Assembly: GCA_046330225.1 (NCBI GenBank)
Contig: JAXLTD010000003.1
Location: 1 to 64,000, forward strand
Reading direction: 5' to 3'
Origin: CANJIV01 sp046330225
GTDB taxonomy: Bacteria; Actinomycetota; Thermoleophilia; Solirubrobacterales; Solirubrobacteraceae
DNA length: 64,000 nucleotides
A program made the translations under genes and the position numbers. The notes under the pieces were generated by a model, which was not told the origin of the DNA, searched no databases, and was given only the letters and a program-made list of their open reading frames with translations. Below, piece after piece: positions 31,916-40,619 of this stretch (position 1 is the first letter of the stretch; each line of letters opens with the position of its first letter).

Positions 31916-33403
31916 CTACGGACTCGGCGGGCGGGTGTCGCGGGCAACCGGCCGGACGGCCAGGGCCAGGCGCAGCACGCCGGCGCCCGCTCCGGCCAGG
32001 GCTGCGGTCATTCCGCGCACGGCCCGGCGGGCGAGCGGCGGCGCGCCCGGCCCCGCGAGCGCCCGCAGCGCCGCCGGGGCGGCGAAGGCGAACGGCGCCA
32101 GGCGCGACCCGAGCGCGCGCCGGGCCTGGCGGTAGGCCGGCAGGCTCCCGAGGGGCCGGGCCGGGGCGAGCACGGCGCGCACGGACGCGGCCGACGTTCC
32201 CGCGGCCACGCGGCGCCCGGCGACCGCGATGATCGGCGGGGCGAGGCCCAGGGCGCGCGCCGCGAGGCGCAGCGAGCCGGCCAGCGCCGCCGGCCGGGCC
32301 GCCTCGGCCAGGATCACGGCCCCGCCGGGCAGTCCGAGGGCGATCCCCGCCGCGCCGACGGCCCGCGCCGCGCGCGCCGGATCGAGCCCGGCCCGGCGCA
32401 GCCTCGCGGTCGCCGCGGCCAGGGCCGGGACCCGCAGGCCGGGCAGGGCGGAGGGGTCGAGCGCCGCGGCCAGCGCCGCGCCGAGGGGGCCGGGCGAGCC
32501 GGCGGCGGCCGCCGCGTTCGCGGGCAGCCCGGCCAGCAGGGGCGACGGTGCAGGCGGGCCGGCCCCCGGCGCGCCGTCGGCCCGCTCAGCGGAGGCCGGC
32601 CGCGGCCCGGCGTCGATCGCGAGCCCGCCCGGGCGGGCCGACACCGCAGCCACGAGCGGTGCAGCGCCGCGGGCCGCCAGCCCGGCTTGGAGCGCTGCGG
32701 CGGACGCGGGCGCGAGGCCGGCGCCCGCGAGGAGTTGCGCGGCCCGGGCCGGCTCGGCGTACAGCACGGCGAGCCGCCGCGGCCCGCCGGGCGGCACCGC
32801 GCGGGAGAAGCGGTCGCTGGCGCCCAGCGAGAGTCCGCTGGCCAGCGCTCGCAGCGAGGCGCGAACCGCCTCGGCGTCCCCGGCGACGACGAAGCCCCGG
32901 ACCGCGGCCAGGGCCCGGCGCCCGTCGGTGCGGAACGGGAGCCCGCGCTCGGACCGCGTGGCGAGTCCGTCGGCGGCCCGGGCCACTGCAGCCGCGGCCG
33001 CTTGCGGATCGTCGGCGATGGCCACGACGCCGCGCGCGGGGGGCTCCGCGCCGGGGCGGGGGAGGAGAAACAGGGCGGCTCGCGGACCGAGCCAGGGCCG
33101 CACGTCCCGGGCCCAGCGCAGCGGCTGCCCCCGCGGCACGAACGCCTCGCCGGCGGCGCGCGCGAGGATGCGGGCGGGCGCCCGCCCGAGCAGGCTCCCG
33201 GCCAGGCGGTCTGCCGCGGCGGCGGTGTCGCCCCGCGGGCGCAGGACGACGCCGACGTACACGGCGGCCTCGGGCGGAACGGCGCGGGCCGGATTGACCG
33301 GCCCGGAGGCATCCGCGCCGCCGCAGCCCGTGGCGGCCGCGGCGAGCCCCAGCGCCGCGGCGGCGCCGGCGAGCCGGGCGGATGGGCGGGGACGGCGCGG
33401 CAC
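31916..33403 (-). CDS. DUF3352-like lipoprotein paralogue, 495 aa
   Basis: GTG 33403 gives a basic start, a hydrophobic stretch and lipobox AAATGC. The body matches its downstream neighbour in layout: PPEAAVYVGVVLRPRGD, RPWLGPRAALFLL, then AVRGFVVAGDAEAVRASL. It is thus a diverged tandem duplicate with far fewer Lys/Asn/Thr residues and much more Ala/Arg/Pro. The frame upstream of 33403 is shadow. Its product would be anchored outside the cytoplasmic membrane. It is divergent from the mraZ cluster. Function unknown. Confidence 0.8.
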   Translation of the reverse strand: MPRRPRPSARLAGAAAALGLAAAATGCGGADASGPVNPARAVPPEAAVYVGVVLRPRGDTAAAADRLAGSLLGRAPARILARAAGEAFVPRGQPLRWARDVRPWLGPRAALFLLPRPGAEPPARGVVAIADDPQAAAAAVARAADGLATRSERGLPFRTDGRRALAAVRGFVVAGDAEAVRASLRALASGLSLGASDRFSRAVPPGGPRRLAVLYAEPARAAQLLAGAGLAPASAAALQAGLAARGAAPLVAAVSARPGGLAIDAGPRPASAERADGAPGAGPPAPSPLLAGLPANAAAAAGSPGPLGAALAAALDPSALPGLRVPALAAATARLRRAGLDPARAARAVGAAGIALGLPGGAVILAEAARPAALAGSLRLAARALGLAPPIIAVAGRRVAAGTSAASVRAVLAPARPLGSLPAYRQARRALGSRLAPFAFAAPAALRALAGPGAPPLARRAVRGMTAALAGAGAGVLRLALAVRPVARDTRPPSP

Positions 33404-33818
33404 GCGGCCCGATCGTAGATGAGCCGGCCGCGAGAGCCGCCGGGCCAGCGCCGGCTGCGAACCGTTCCGGCCCTCAGGCACGCCCGCCGGCGGTGTGCAC
33501 GAGAGCGTGCATCTCGGGCTCCGAACGTGCAACTCCGCGCCCACGCGGGCGCCTTGCACCGCCGGGTGCGCGTCGGGCGGCCGGGGCCGGCGCTCGGCCT
33601 CCCACGCGGAACTGCCCCGGAAACATTGGCGATTTCGATCTGACATGGGTCCTTGCGACGGGCATGTGGGAGAAAGATGGCCAGATGGGTTGCAAAGTGG
33701 GGGAGTGTGGGGTAGGTTCGCGCCGCGTCGGGACCGGGGTGGCGGGGCTCCTCCCACTCCGCCACCTCGGTCCAAGCGCTTTCCCCGGTCGCTCCACGCG
33801 GCACCGCACACCACCTTC
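33404..33818. other. mraZ upstream region, 415 bp
   Basis: There is no gene. A cluster of GTGCA/TGCAC motifs lies at 33495-33559, and AT-richer DNA at 33620-33700 leads into the MraZ boxes. Promoters for mraZ and for the divergent lipoprotein gene must be here, but I see no convincing -35/-10 pair. Confidence 0.5.
33666..33712 (+). promoter_or_regulatory. MraZ-box repeats
   Basis: GTGGG at 33666, GATGG at 33676, ATGGG at 33685, GTGGG at 33697 and GTGGG at 33707. The last two are exactly 10 bp apart, and the others are spaced 8-12 bp. MraZ in other bacteria binds about 10-bp-spaced repeats of this kind upstream of its own operon and represses it. Confidence 0.65.
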
Positions 33819-34253
33819 ATGGCCTTCCGCGGCACCTTCGACCACACGCTCGACGCCAAGAACCGGCTCACGGTTCCCTCGCGCTTCCGCGCCCAGCTCT
33901 CCGACGGCATCGTGCTCGCCAAGGGCGTGGAGCCCTGCGTGGCGATCTGGACGCCGGCCGCCTACGACGCGCACACCGCCGCGGCGCTCGACGGGCGCAA
34001 CCCGCTCTCGCCCGAGGCGCGCGAGCTCTCCCGCTACTTCTCGGCCAACGCGATCGACACCGAGCTCGACGCCGCGGGCCGCGTGATGGTGCCCGCGTTC
34101 CTCATGGAGCACGGCGGCCTCAGCCGCGACGTCGTCGTCACCGGCGCAGGCGACTGCGCCGAGGTCTGGGCCCGCGACGCCTGGTCTGCCTACAACGAGG
34201 GCCTCTCGGCCAGAATCCCCGACATCGCCGCCGGCCTTGACCGTCCTGCTTGA
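33819..34253 (+). CDS. mraZ: division/cell-wall cluster regulator MraZ
   Basis: 144 residues with two AbrB-like (SpoVT) halves. The N-terminal MAFRGTFDHTLDAKNRLTVPSRFR and the second ELDAAGRVMVPAFL are the DXXXR-type repeats of MraZ. It forms a ring and controls its own cluster by binding the upstream GTGGG repeats (family knowledge). ATG 33819 opens the conserved N-terminus; the longer frame is shadow. First gene of the cluster; rsmH follows 1 bp after the stop. Confidence 0.95.
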   Translation: MAFRGTFDHTLDAKNRLTVPSRFRAQLSDGIVLAKGVEPCVAIWTPAAYDAHTAAALDGRNPLSPEARELSRYFSANAIDTELDAAGRVMVPAFLMEHGGLSRDVVVTGAGDCAEVWARDAWSAYNEGLSARIPDIAAGLDRPA

Positions 34254-34254
34254 G

Positions 34255-35199
34255 ATGCCCGTCCACGTGCCCGTGCTCGCGGGGGAGCTCATCGAGCTCC
34301 TCGACCCGCGCCCCGGCGAGGTCGCGATCGACGCGACGTTCGGCGGCGGCGGCCATGCCCGCCTGATCGCCGAGCGCCTCGGGCCCAGCGGCCTCCTCGT
34401 GGCGGTGGACCGCGACCCGGCGGCCGAGGATCGCTTCGCCGAGTTCGCCGCCGAGGTCTCGTGCGCCACGCGTTTCGTGCGGGCTCCGTTCGCCGAAGGC
34501 CTGGCCGGCCTGCACGCCGAGGGCCTCCAGGCCGATCTCGTCGCCCTGGACCTCGGCATGTCCTCGTTCCAGGTCGACACGATGGAGCGGGGCTTCTCCT
34601 ACGCCTGCGACGCGCCCCTGGACATGCGGATGGATCCGGACCAGGACCTGACCGCCGCCGACGTGGTCAACACCTGGGACGAGCGGCGCCTGGCCCGGAT
34701 GCTGCGGGAGTACGGGGAGGAGCGCTACGCCCGCCAGATCGCGCGGGCCATCGTGCGCCGCCGGGCCAGCGAGCGCATCGACACCACCCAGGAGCTCGTC
34801 GACACGATCAAGGCGGCGGTGCCGGCTCCGGCGCGCTTCGGCGCCGGCCACCCGGCCAAGCGCAGCTTCCAGGCCATCCGGATCGCCGTGAACGACGAGC
34901 TCGACCAGCTCGACCGGGCGCTCCCCGAGGCGTGGGCGGTCCTGCGCGCGGGCGGGCGCTTCGGCGCGATCAGCTTCCACTCGCTGGAGGACCGCCGGGT
35001 CAAGCGCTTCCTCGCGGAGCGCGCCCGCGGGTGCATCTGCCCGCCCGACTTCCCGGTCTGCGCCTGCGGGCGCGAGCCGGAGGCCGAGCTGCTCACGCGC
35101 CGGGCCGTCGCCCCGACCCCCGGCGAGATCGCTGCCAACGCCCGGGCGCGCTCCGCACATCTGCGCGCCGCACGGAAGCTCGCCGAGGAGGCCGCATGA
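34255..35199 (+). CDS. rsmH: 16S rRNA (cytosine(1402)-N4)-methyltransferase
   Basis: 314 residues from ATG 34255 (a TTG at 34237 inside mraZ is unlikely). Conserved parts are HVPVLAGELIELL, DATFGGGGHARLI (SAM binding), LDLGMSSFQVD, RGFSY, and ISFHSLEDRRVKRF near the C-terminus. It methylates C1402 of 16S rRNA in the ribosome decoding centre. It is in its standard place after mraZ. The stop overlaps the next gene (ATGA). Confidence 0.95.
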   Translation: MPVHVPVLAGELIELLDPRPGEVAIDATFGGGGHARLIAERLGPSGLLVAVDRDPAAEDRFAEFAAEVSCATRFVRAPFAEGLAGLHAEGLQADLVALDLGMSSFQVDTMERGFSYACDAPLDMRMDPDQDLTAADVVNTWDERRLARMLREYGEERYARQIARAIVRRRASERIDTTQELVDTIKAAVPAPARFGAGHPAKRSFQAIRIAVNDELDQLDRALPEAWAVLRAGGRFGAISFHSLEDRRVKRFLAERARGCICPPDFPVCACGREPEAELLTRRAVAPTPGEIAANARARSAHLRAARKLAEEAA

Positions 35200-36065
35200 C
35201 GCCGCCAGCCGCCGCCACCGCCGCCGGACCGCACCGCGCCGCGCCGCCCGGCCCGGGCGGCACCCAGCCGCGCCGGCGCCGCCCGGCCCGCACCGCACGG
35301 GCGCGGCCCGTCCGCCGGACGCCCGCCCCGCGGGCGGCCCGCCGCGTGTCGGGCCCGTCCGCGGCGGCCGCTGCCGCGCCGGCCCTCGCCCTGCGCGGCG
35401 CCGCGGTCGCCGCGCCGATCGGCTTGCGGGTCGTGCGCGGCGTCGCCGCCCTGCCCGAGCACCGGTTCCTGGATCCGCTCGTCCGCGGCCGCTGGTGGAT
35501 CGGCCTCGTCGGGTTCCTGCTCATCGGCATCGTGGCCATGCAGGTGTCCCTGCTCTCGCTGAACGCGGGGATCGGGCGCTCGGTCGAGCGCGCGGCCGCG
35601 CTCGAGCGCGCGAACGGCGAGCTGCGCGGCGCGGTCTCGCGCCTCGCGGCCCGCGAGCGCGTGATGGCCGAGGCCCAGCGGCTCGGGCTTGTGATGCCCG
35701 GGGCGGGCGGCGTCCGCTTCATCGCGCCCAGCGCACGCCGCGACATCCCCGCCGCAGTCGCGGCCCTGAAGGGGGGCGCCTTCGCTCCCGACGCGGCCGC
35801 CGCGTCCGGGGACGGCATGGACGCGACCTCGACGGACGGGACGACCACGGACGGGACCTCGACGGACGGCACGCCGACCGACGGGACCTCGACGGACGGC
35901 ACGTCGACCGACGGCAGCTCGACGGACGGCAGCTCGACCGACATGAGCTCGTCGGACTCGGGCGCGGGCGACACCGGCACCACGGCGGACACGGTCTCCG
36001 GCGACACCGCCGCGGCCGACAGCGGCTCTGGCGGCGTGGCGGCCGACGCGGGGGCGACGGGGTAG
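35196..36065 (+). CDS. ftsL: FtsL-like septum protein with long N- and C-terminal extensions
   Basis: 289 residues, much longer than usual FtsL (about 100-150). The FtsL part is central: one membrane segment (WWIGLVGFLLIGIVAMQ, about residues 99-115) and a short coiled coil (LERANGELRGAVSRL) ending in AEAQRLGLVMPGAGGV. The N-terminal 95 residues are Pro/Arg/Ala-rich and cytoplasmic. The C-terminal 80 or so are Thr/Ser/Asp repeats (TDGTS) on the outside. FtsL bridges early and late division proteins with FtsQ and FtsB. The assignment rests on place (rsmH-X-ftsI) plus topology. Confidence 0.8.
   Translation: MTPPAAATAAGPHRAAPPGPGGTQPRRRRPARTARARPVRRTPAPRAARRVSGPSAAAAAAPALALRGAAVAAPIGLRVVRGVAALPEHRFLDPLVRGRWWIGLVGFLLIGIVAMQVSLLSLNAGIGRSVERAAALERANGELRGAVSRLAARERVMAEAQRLGLVMPGAGGVRFIAPSARRDIPAAVAALKGGAFAPDAAAASGDGMDATSTDGTTTDGTSTDGTPTDGTSTDGTSTDGSSTDGSSTDMSSSDSGAGDTGTTADTVSGDTAAADSGSGGVAADAGATG
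35826..35950 (+). repeat. TDGTS-coding tandem repeats in ftsL
   Basis: Units of 15 or 18 bp related to ACGGACGGGACCTCG repeat about eight times and encode STDGT/STDGS. The minus strand reads the same DNA as VPSVE repeats, which is only a shadow. The tract is likely to vary in length between strains. Confidence 0.65.
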
Positions 36066-36074
36066 CCGCGCGGG

Positions 36075-37736
36075 ATGGGCCTGATCGACCGGCGCATCGG
36101 CCTGCTGTTCGGGATCTTCCTCGGGCTGCTGGCGATCGCCGGGGTCCGGGCCGCCTACTTCGGCGCCGTCCGGTCGGGCGCGCTGAAGACTGCGGCGAAC
36201 AGCCAGCAGGTCTCGACGATCACGGTGCCGGCGCCGCGCGGCACGATCTCTGATCGCAACGGCGTCGAGCTCGCGGTGTCGGAGCCGGCCTCCGACGTGT
36301 CCGCCACGCCGTACCTGATCAAGGATCCGCTCCGGGTGGCGACGCGCATCGCGCCCCTGCTCGGCCAGCCCCGCGACGCCGTCCTGCGCAAGCTGTCGCA
36401 GAAGGACACTGGCTTCGTCTATCTCGCCCGCACGCTGCCCGACACCCGGGCGCGCAAGATCGAGGACATGCAGATCGAGGGCCTGCAGTTCACCGCGTCG
36501 AGCCTGCGGACCTACCCGCAGAAGCAGCTCGCCTCCCAGCTGCTGGGCCTCGTGGGCACCGAAGGCAAGGGGCTGGCCGGCCTCGAGTACTCCGAGGACC
36601 GCATCCTGAGCGGCCGCAACGGGGAGCGCCGCCTCGTCAAGGACGCGCTCGGCGAGCCGATCTCGCTCCAGGACGATCAGGCGACGAAGGCCGGGCACGG
36701 CATCCGGCTGACGATCGACGCCGCCATCCAGGACAAGGCCGAGGCCGTGCTGGCCGAGGTCGGGCAGGCCTACCAGCCCAAGGGCGCCACCGCGATCGTG
36801 ATGGATCCGCGCTCCGGGGACCTGCTGGCCGTCGCGAACTGGCCGGCGGTCGACGCCAACCACTATGGGGAGGCGCCGACCTACGCGCGGATGAACCGCG
36901 CGGTCGGCGCGGCCTACGAGCCCGGCTCCACCTTCAAGCCGTTCACCGTGGCCGGGGCGATGTCGGACAACCTCGTCCAGCCCGACACGGCGTTCAATCT
37001 CGCGCCGTCGATCCAGGTCGCCGACCGCACCATCAACGAGGCCCACGACCGCGGCTACGAGACGCTGACCACCGCCCAGATCCTCGCCCAGTCCAGCAAC
37101 GTCGGGGCGGTGACGATCGGACTGCGGCTCGGCGCCTCGCGGTTCGACGGCTGGGTCCGGCGCTTCGGGTTCGGCCAGACGACCCACAGCGACCTGCCGG
37201 GCGAGCAGTCCGGGATCGTCCCGGCGCTCAAGGACTACTCGGGCTCCTCGATCGGGAACCTCCCGATCGGCCAGGGCCTGGCCGTCACGCCGCTGCAGAT
37301 GGCCACCGCGTATGCCGCGATCGCCAACGGCGGCGTGCTGCGCCCGCCGCACGTGATCGCCGCGGTCGGCGGCAAGCCGGTGCGGCGGCCGCGGGCCCGG
37401 CGCGTCCTGTCCGCGCGGGTGGCCGCCAGCGTGCGCACGATGCTCGAGGGCGTGCTGGCGGCGGGCGGCACGGCGAGCGAGGTCTCGATCCCCGGCTACC
37501 AGCTGGCCGGCAAGACGGGCACGGCGAACAAGCCGGACCCCGCCACCGGCGGCTACTCGGAGACCAAGTATGTGGCCTCGTTCGTCGGCTTCGCCCCGGC
37601 GGCGCGCCCCCGCTTGCTCGTCGCGGTCATGGTCGACGAGCCCCAGGGCGAGATCTTCGGCGGCGCCGTGGCGGCGCCAGCCTTCCAGAAGATCGCGGAG
37701 TTCGCGCTCCCCTACCTGCGGATTCCGCCGCGGTGA
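36075..37736 (+). CDS. ftsI: division-specific transpeptidase (class B PBP)
   Basis: 553 residues. A short cytoplasmic tail, one membrane segment (LLFGIFLGLLAIAGV, about residues 10-24), a PBP dimerisation domain (APRGTISDRNGVELAVS onward), and the transpeptidase domain with Ser285 in PGSTFKPF, SSNVG, and KTGT near residue 480. It cross-links septal peptidoglycan with FtsW. It begins 9 bp after the ftsL stop. Confidence 0.95.
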   Translation: MGLIDRRIGLLFGIFLGLLAIAGVRAAYFGAVRSGALKTAANSQQVSTITVPAPRGTISDRNGVELAVSEPASDVSATPYLIKDPLRVATRIAPLLGQPRDAVLRKLSQKDTGFVYLARTLPDTRARKIEDMQIEGLQFTASSLRTYPQKQLASQLLGLVGTEGKGLAGLEYSEDRILSGRNGERRLVKDALGEPISLQDDQATKAGHGIRLTIDAAIQDKAEAVLAEVGQAYQPKGATAIVMDPRSGDLLAVANWPAVDANHYGEAPTYARMNRAVGAAYEPGSTFKPFTVAGAMSDNLVQPDTAFNLAPSIQVADRTINEAHDRGYETLTTAQILAQSSNVGAVTIGLRLGASRFDGWVRRFGFGQTTHSDLPGEQSGIVPALKDYSGSSIGNLPIGQGLAVTPLQMATAYAAIANGGVLRPPHVIAAVGGKPVRRPRARRVLSARVAASVRTMLEGVLAAGGTASEVSIPGYQLAGKTGTANKPDPATGGYSETKYVASFVGFAPAARPRLLVAVMVDEPQGEIFGGAVAAPAFQKIAEFALPYLRIPPR

Positions 37737-37777
37737 GGCGCCGGTGCCCGGGCCCGGCCGCGCGCCGCGCGACCGCC

Positions 37778-37783
37778 TAGACT
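37778..37783 (+). promoter_or_regulatory. possible internal -10 element before murE
   Basis: TAGACT, a common actinobacterial -10 form, ends 8 nt before the murE ATG in the 55-bp gap after ftsI. No -35 box is evident. Confidence 0.35.
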
Positions 37784-37791
37784 CGGCCGCC

Positions 37792-39225
37792 ATGACCCTG
37801 CGCGAGCTGCTGGGGCCAGACGCCCCCGAGGCCGAGGTGACGGGCCTCGCGTACGACAGCCGCGCGGTGGCGCCCGGCGACCTCTTCTTCTGCGTCGTGG
37901 GCTTTGCCTCCGATGGACACGAGCACGCCCCGGCCGCGGTCGCCGCGGGCGCTGCGGCGCTCGTCGTGCAGCGTCCGCTCGGGCTCGGCGTGCCTGAGGT
38001 GCTCGTGCCCGACGCCCGCGCCGCGATGGCCCCGGCAGCCGCCCGCTTCCACGGCGATCCCACCGCGACGCTGCAGGTCGTCGGCGTGACGGGAACGAAC
38101 GGCAAAACCACGACCGCCTACCTCGTGCGGGCGCTGCTGCAGGCCGCGGGCCGCCAGACGGGCCTGCTCGGCACGGTCGCGTCGATCGTCGGCGGAGAGG
38201 AGCGCGCGGTCGCCCGCACGACGCCCGAGGCGATCGACCTCCAGCGCGACTTCCGGGCGATGCTCGACGCCGGCGACGCCGCCTGCGCGATGGAGGCCTC
38301 GTCCCACGCGCTGGCCCTGCACCGCTGCGACGCGATCCACTGGGCCGCGGCGATCTTCACGAACCTCACCCAGGACCACCTCGATTTCCACCCGACGATG
38401 GAGGACTACTTCCTCGCCAAGCGCCGGCTCTTCGAGGCGGGCCCGGGCGTGGCGGTCGTCAACGTCGACGACCCCTACGGCGCGCGCCTGGCCCGCGAGT
38501 TTCCCGCCGCGGTCTCCGTGGCGATCGACGCGGACGCGGACTACCGCGCCACGGACGTGGCCACCGGGCTCGCCGGCTCGTCGTTCACGGTCGCCGCCCC
38601 GGACGGGACCCGATTGAAGCTGAGGTCGCCGCTTCCGGGCCGCTTCAACGTGGCGAACATCCTCGGCGCCGTGGCCGCCGCCCGCGGCCTCGGCGTGGAC
38701 GACGAGGCCATCGTGGCGGCGGTGCGCTCGGCGGGCCGGGTTCCGGGGCGCTTCGAGCCCGTCGACGAGGGCCAGCCCTTCGCCGTCCTCGTCGACTACG
38801 CGCACACGCCGGACTCCCTGGAGAACGTCCTGCATGCGGCGCGCGGCATCACCGCCGGCCGCGTGATCGCGGTGTTCGGCTGCGGCGGGGACCGCGACCG
38901 GGGCAAGCGGCCCCTCATGGGGGAGATCGGCACGCGCCTGGCCGACACGGTGATCGTCACGTCCGACAACCCCCGCTCGGAGGATCCGGAGGCCATCCTC
39001 GACGACATCGTGGCTGGCGCGGGACCCGGCGCCGAGCGGGTCGCCGACCGCCGGGCGGCGATCGCCCGCGGCGTCGAGGCCGCCCGCCCGGGCGACGTGG
39101 TCGTGATCGCGGGCAAGGGGCACGAGCAGGGGCAGGAGTTCGCCGGCGGCCGCAAGGTCCCGTTCGACGACGTGGCCGTGGCCCGTGAGGCGCTGCGCGG
39201 CGCCCGGGAGGGCGCCGCGCGATGA
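37792..39225 (+). CDS. murE: UDP-MurNAc-L-Ala-D-Glu:meso-DAP ligase
   Basis: 477 residues from ATG 37792. Mur ligase with the ATP loop GVTGTNGKTTTAYL, the central ASSHAL and LTQDHLDFH, and C-terminal DNPRSEDP; the DNPR box is the signature of enzymes that add meso-diaminopimelate rather than lysine. It adds the third residue of the peptide stem in the cytoplasm. The stop overlaps murF by 4 nt. Confidence 0.95.
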   Translation: MTLRELLGPDAPEAEVTGLAYDSRAVAPGDLFFCVVGFASDGHEHAPAAVAAGAAALVVQRPLGLGVPEVLVPDARAAMAPAAARFHGDPTATLQVVGVTGTNGKTTTAYLVRALLQAAGRQTGLLGTVASIVGGEERAVARTTPEAIDLQRDFRAMLDAGDAACAMEASSHALALHRCDAIHWAAAIFTNLTQDHLDFHPTMEDYFLAKRRLFEAGPGVAVVNVDDPYGARLAREFPAAVSVAIDADADYRATDVATGLAGSSFTVAAPDGTRLKLRSPLPGRFNVANILGAVAAARGLGVDDEAIVAAVRSAGRVPGRFEPVDEGQPFAVLVDYAHTPDSLENVLHAARGITAGRVIAVFGCGGDRDRGKRPLMGEIGTRLADTVIVTSDNPRSEDPEAILDDIVAGAGPGAERVADRRAAIARGVEAARPGDVVVIAGKGHEQGQEFAGGRKVPFDDVAVAREALRGAREGAAR

Positions 39226-40619
39226 GGGACTGGACCGCCGCCCGGGTGGCAGAGGCCGCGGGCGCCGAGCTCGTCCGCGACCCGCCGGCGGGTGCCGGCG
39301 GCCCGGCGGGCGTGACGGTCGACTCCCGCGCGGCGGCGGGCGGCGCGCTCTTCTTCGGCATCCCCGGGGAGCACCACGACGGCGGCGCCTTCGCGCCCGA
39401 TGCCCTCGCCGCGGGCGCCTGGGGCGCGCTGGCGACGCCCGCGCGGATCGCCGAGGCCGGCGCCGGCGCGCTGCTGGCCAAGTCCGGCGGCCCGGAGGAC
39501 ATCGGCGGCCCCGGGGCGCTGCTCGCCGCGGAGGACCCGGTCGCGGCCCTCGGCCGCCTGGCCCGCGCCTGGCGCCGCGAGCTTGGCTGCCCGGCCATCG
39601 GGATCACCGGCTCGACCGGCAAGACCTCGACGAAGGACATCCTCGCGGCGATGCTCGCCCCGCACGTGGCGACCGTGGCGAGCCCGGAGAACCACAACAC
39701 CGAGATCGGCGTGCCGCTGGCGATCTTCCGGGCCCCGGCCGGCACCGAGGCGCTCGTGCTGGAGATGGGCATGCGCGGGCCCGGCCAGATCGCCGAGCTC
39801 GCCGCGATCGCCGAGCCCGACGTCGGGGTGATCGTGAACATCGGCCCGGTGCACCTCGAGAAGCTCGGCTCGATCGAGGCGATCGCGGCGGCGAAGGCCG
39901 AGCTGATCCGGGACCTGCCGCCCACGGGCACGGGCGTCGTGCCCGCCGGAGAGGCGCTCCTTCACCCCCACTGGCGCGACGACCTCGACCTCGTCACCTT
40001 CGGGGAGGGCGGCGCCGTGCGGCTCGTGCACGCGCAGGAGGGCCGGCTGCTCATCGACGCCGATGGCGAGCGGATCGAGCTCGAGCTGCCGCTTGCCCAG
40101 CCGTACCAGCAGGTCAACGCCCTGGCGGCCGTCGCCGCGGCGCGCGCCATCGGTGTCACGCCAGGGGGCCGGATCGACGTGCGCCTCTCGGCTCTGCGGG
40201 GCGAGCGGATCGACCTCCCGGGCGGCATCGCTGTCGTCAACGACTGCTACAACGCCAACCCGATGTCCATGCGCGCGGCCCTGGCCGACCTCGAGCTGGC
40301 CACCGGCGGGCGCCGCGTCGCCGTCCTGGGCGACATGCTCGAGCTCGGTCCCGCCGAGCGCTCCTTCCACCAGGAGATCGGGGCCGTGGCCTTCGACCGC
40401 GGCGTCGACGTGCTCGTCACCGTCGGGCCGCTGGCCGCCGAGATGGCCGCGGCGTTCGGCGGCGAGGCGCACCGGACCGCCGACGCGGCCGAGGCCGCCG
40501 GCCTCGTGGCCGGGCTGGTCCGGCCGGGGGACACCGTGCTCGTGAAGGGGTCGCGCGGCGTCCGGCTCGAGGGCGTCGCGCCGGCGCTCGCCGGGCGGCT
40601 GGGCGAGGGCGGGAGCTAG
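39222..40619 (+). CDS. murF: UDP-MurNAc-tripeptide:D-Ala-D-Ala ligase
   Basis: 465 residues. ATP loop GITGSTGKTSTKDIL, ENHNTEIGVPLA, and C-terminal VVNDCYNANPMSMRAAL with VLGDMLELG are MurF hallmarks. It adds the D-Ala-D-Ala end of the stem peptide. It overlaps murE (ATGA) and mraY (TAGTG), so translation is coupled. Confidence 0.95.
   Translation: MRDWTAARVAEAAGAELVRDPPAGAGGPAGVTVDSRAAAGGALFFGIPGEHHDGGAFAPDALAAGAWGALATPARIAEAGAGALLAKSGGPEDIGGPGALLAAEDPVAALGRLARAWRRELGCPAIGITGSTGKTSTKDILAAMLAPHVATVASPENHNTEIGVPLAIFRAPAGTEALVLEMGMRGPGQIAELAAIAEPDVGVIVNIGPVHLEKLGSIEAIAAAKAELIRDLPPTGTGVVPAGEALLHPHWRDDLDLVTFGEGGAVRLVHAQEGRLLIDADGERIELELPLAQPYQQVNALAAVAAARAIGVTPGGRIDVRLSALRGERIDLPGGIAVVNDCYNANPMSMRAALADLELATGGRRVAVLGDMLELGPAERSFHQEIGAVAFDRGVDVLVTVGPLAAEMAAAFGGEAHRTADAAEAAGLVAGLVRPGDTVLVKGSRGVRLEGVAPALAGRLGEGGS

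Noticed and set aside
34725..38111. Minus-strand open frame of 1128 codons opposite rsmH-ftsI-murE
   Set aside because: Antisense to conserved division genes; its apparent repeats mirror the TDGTS repeats of ftsL.
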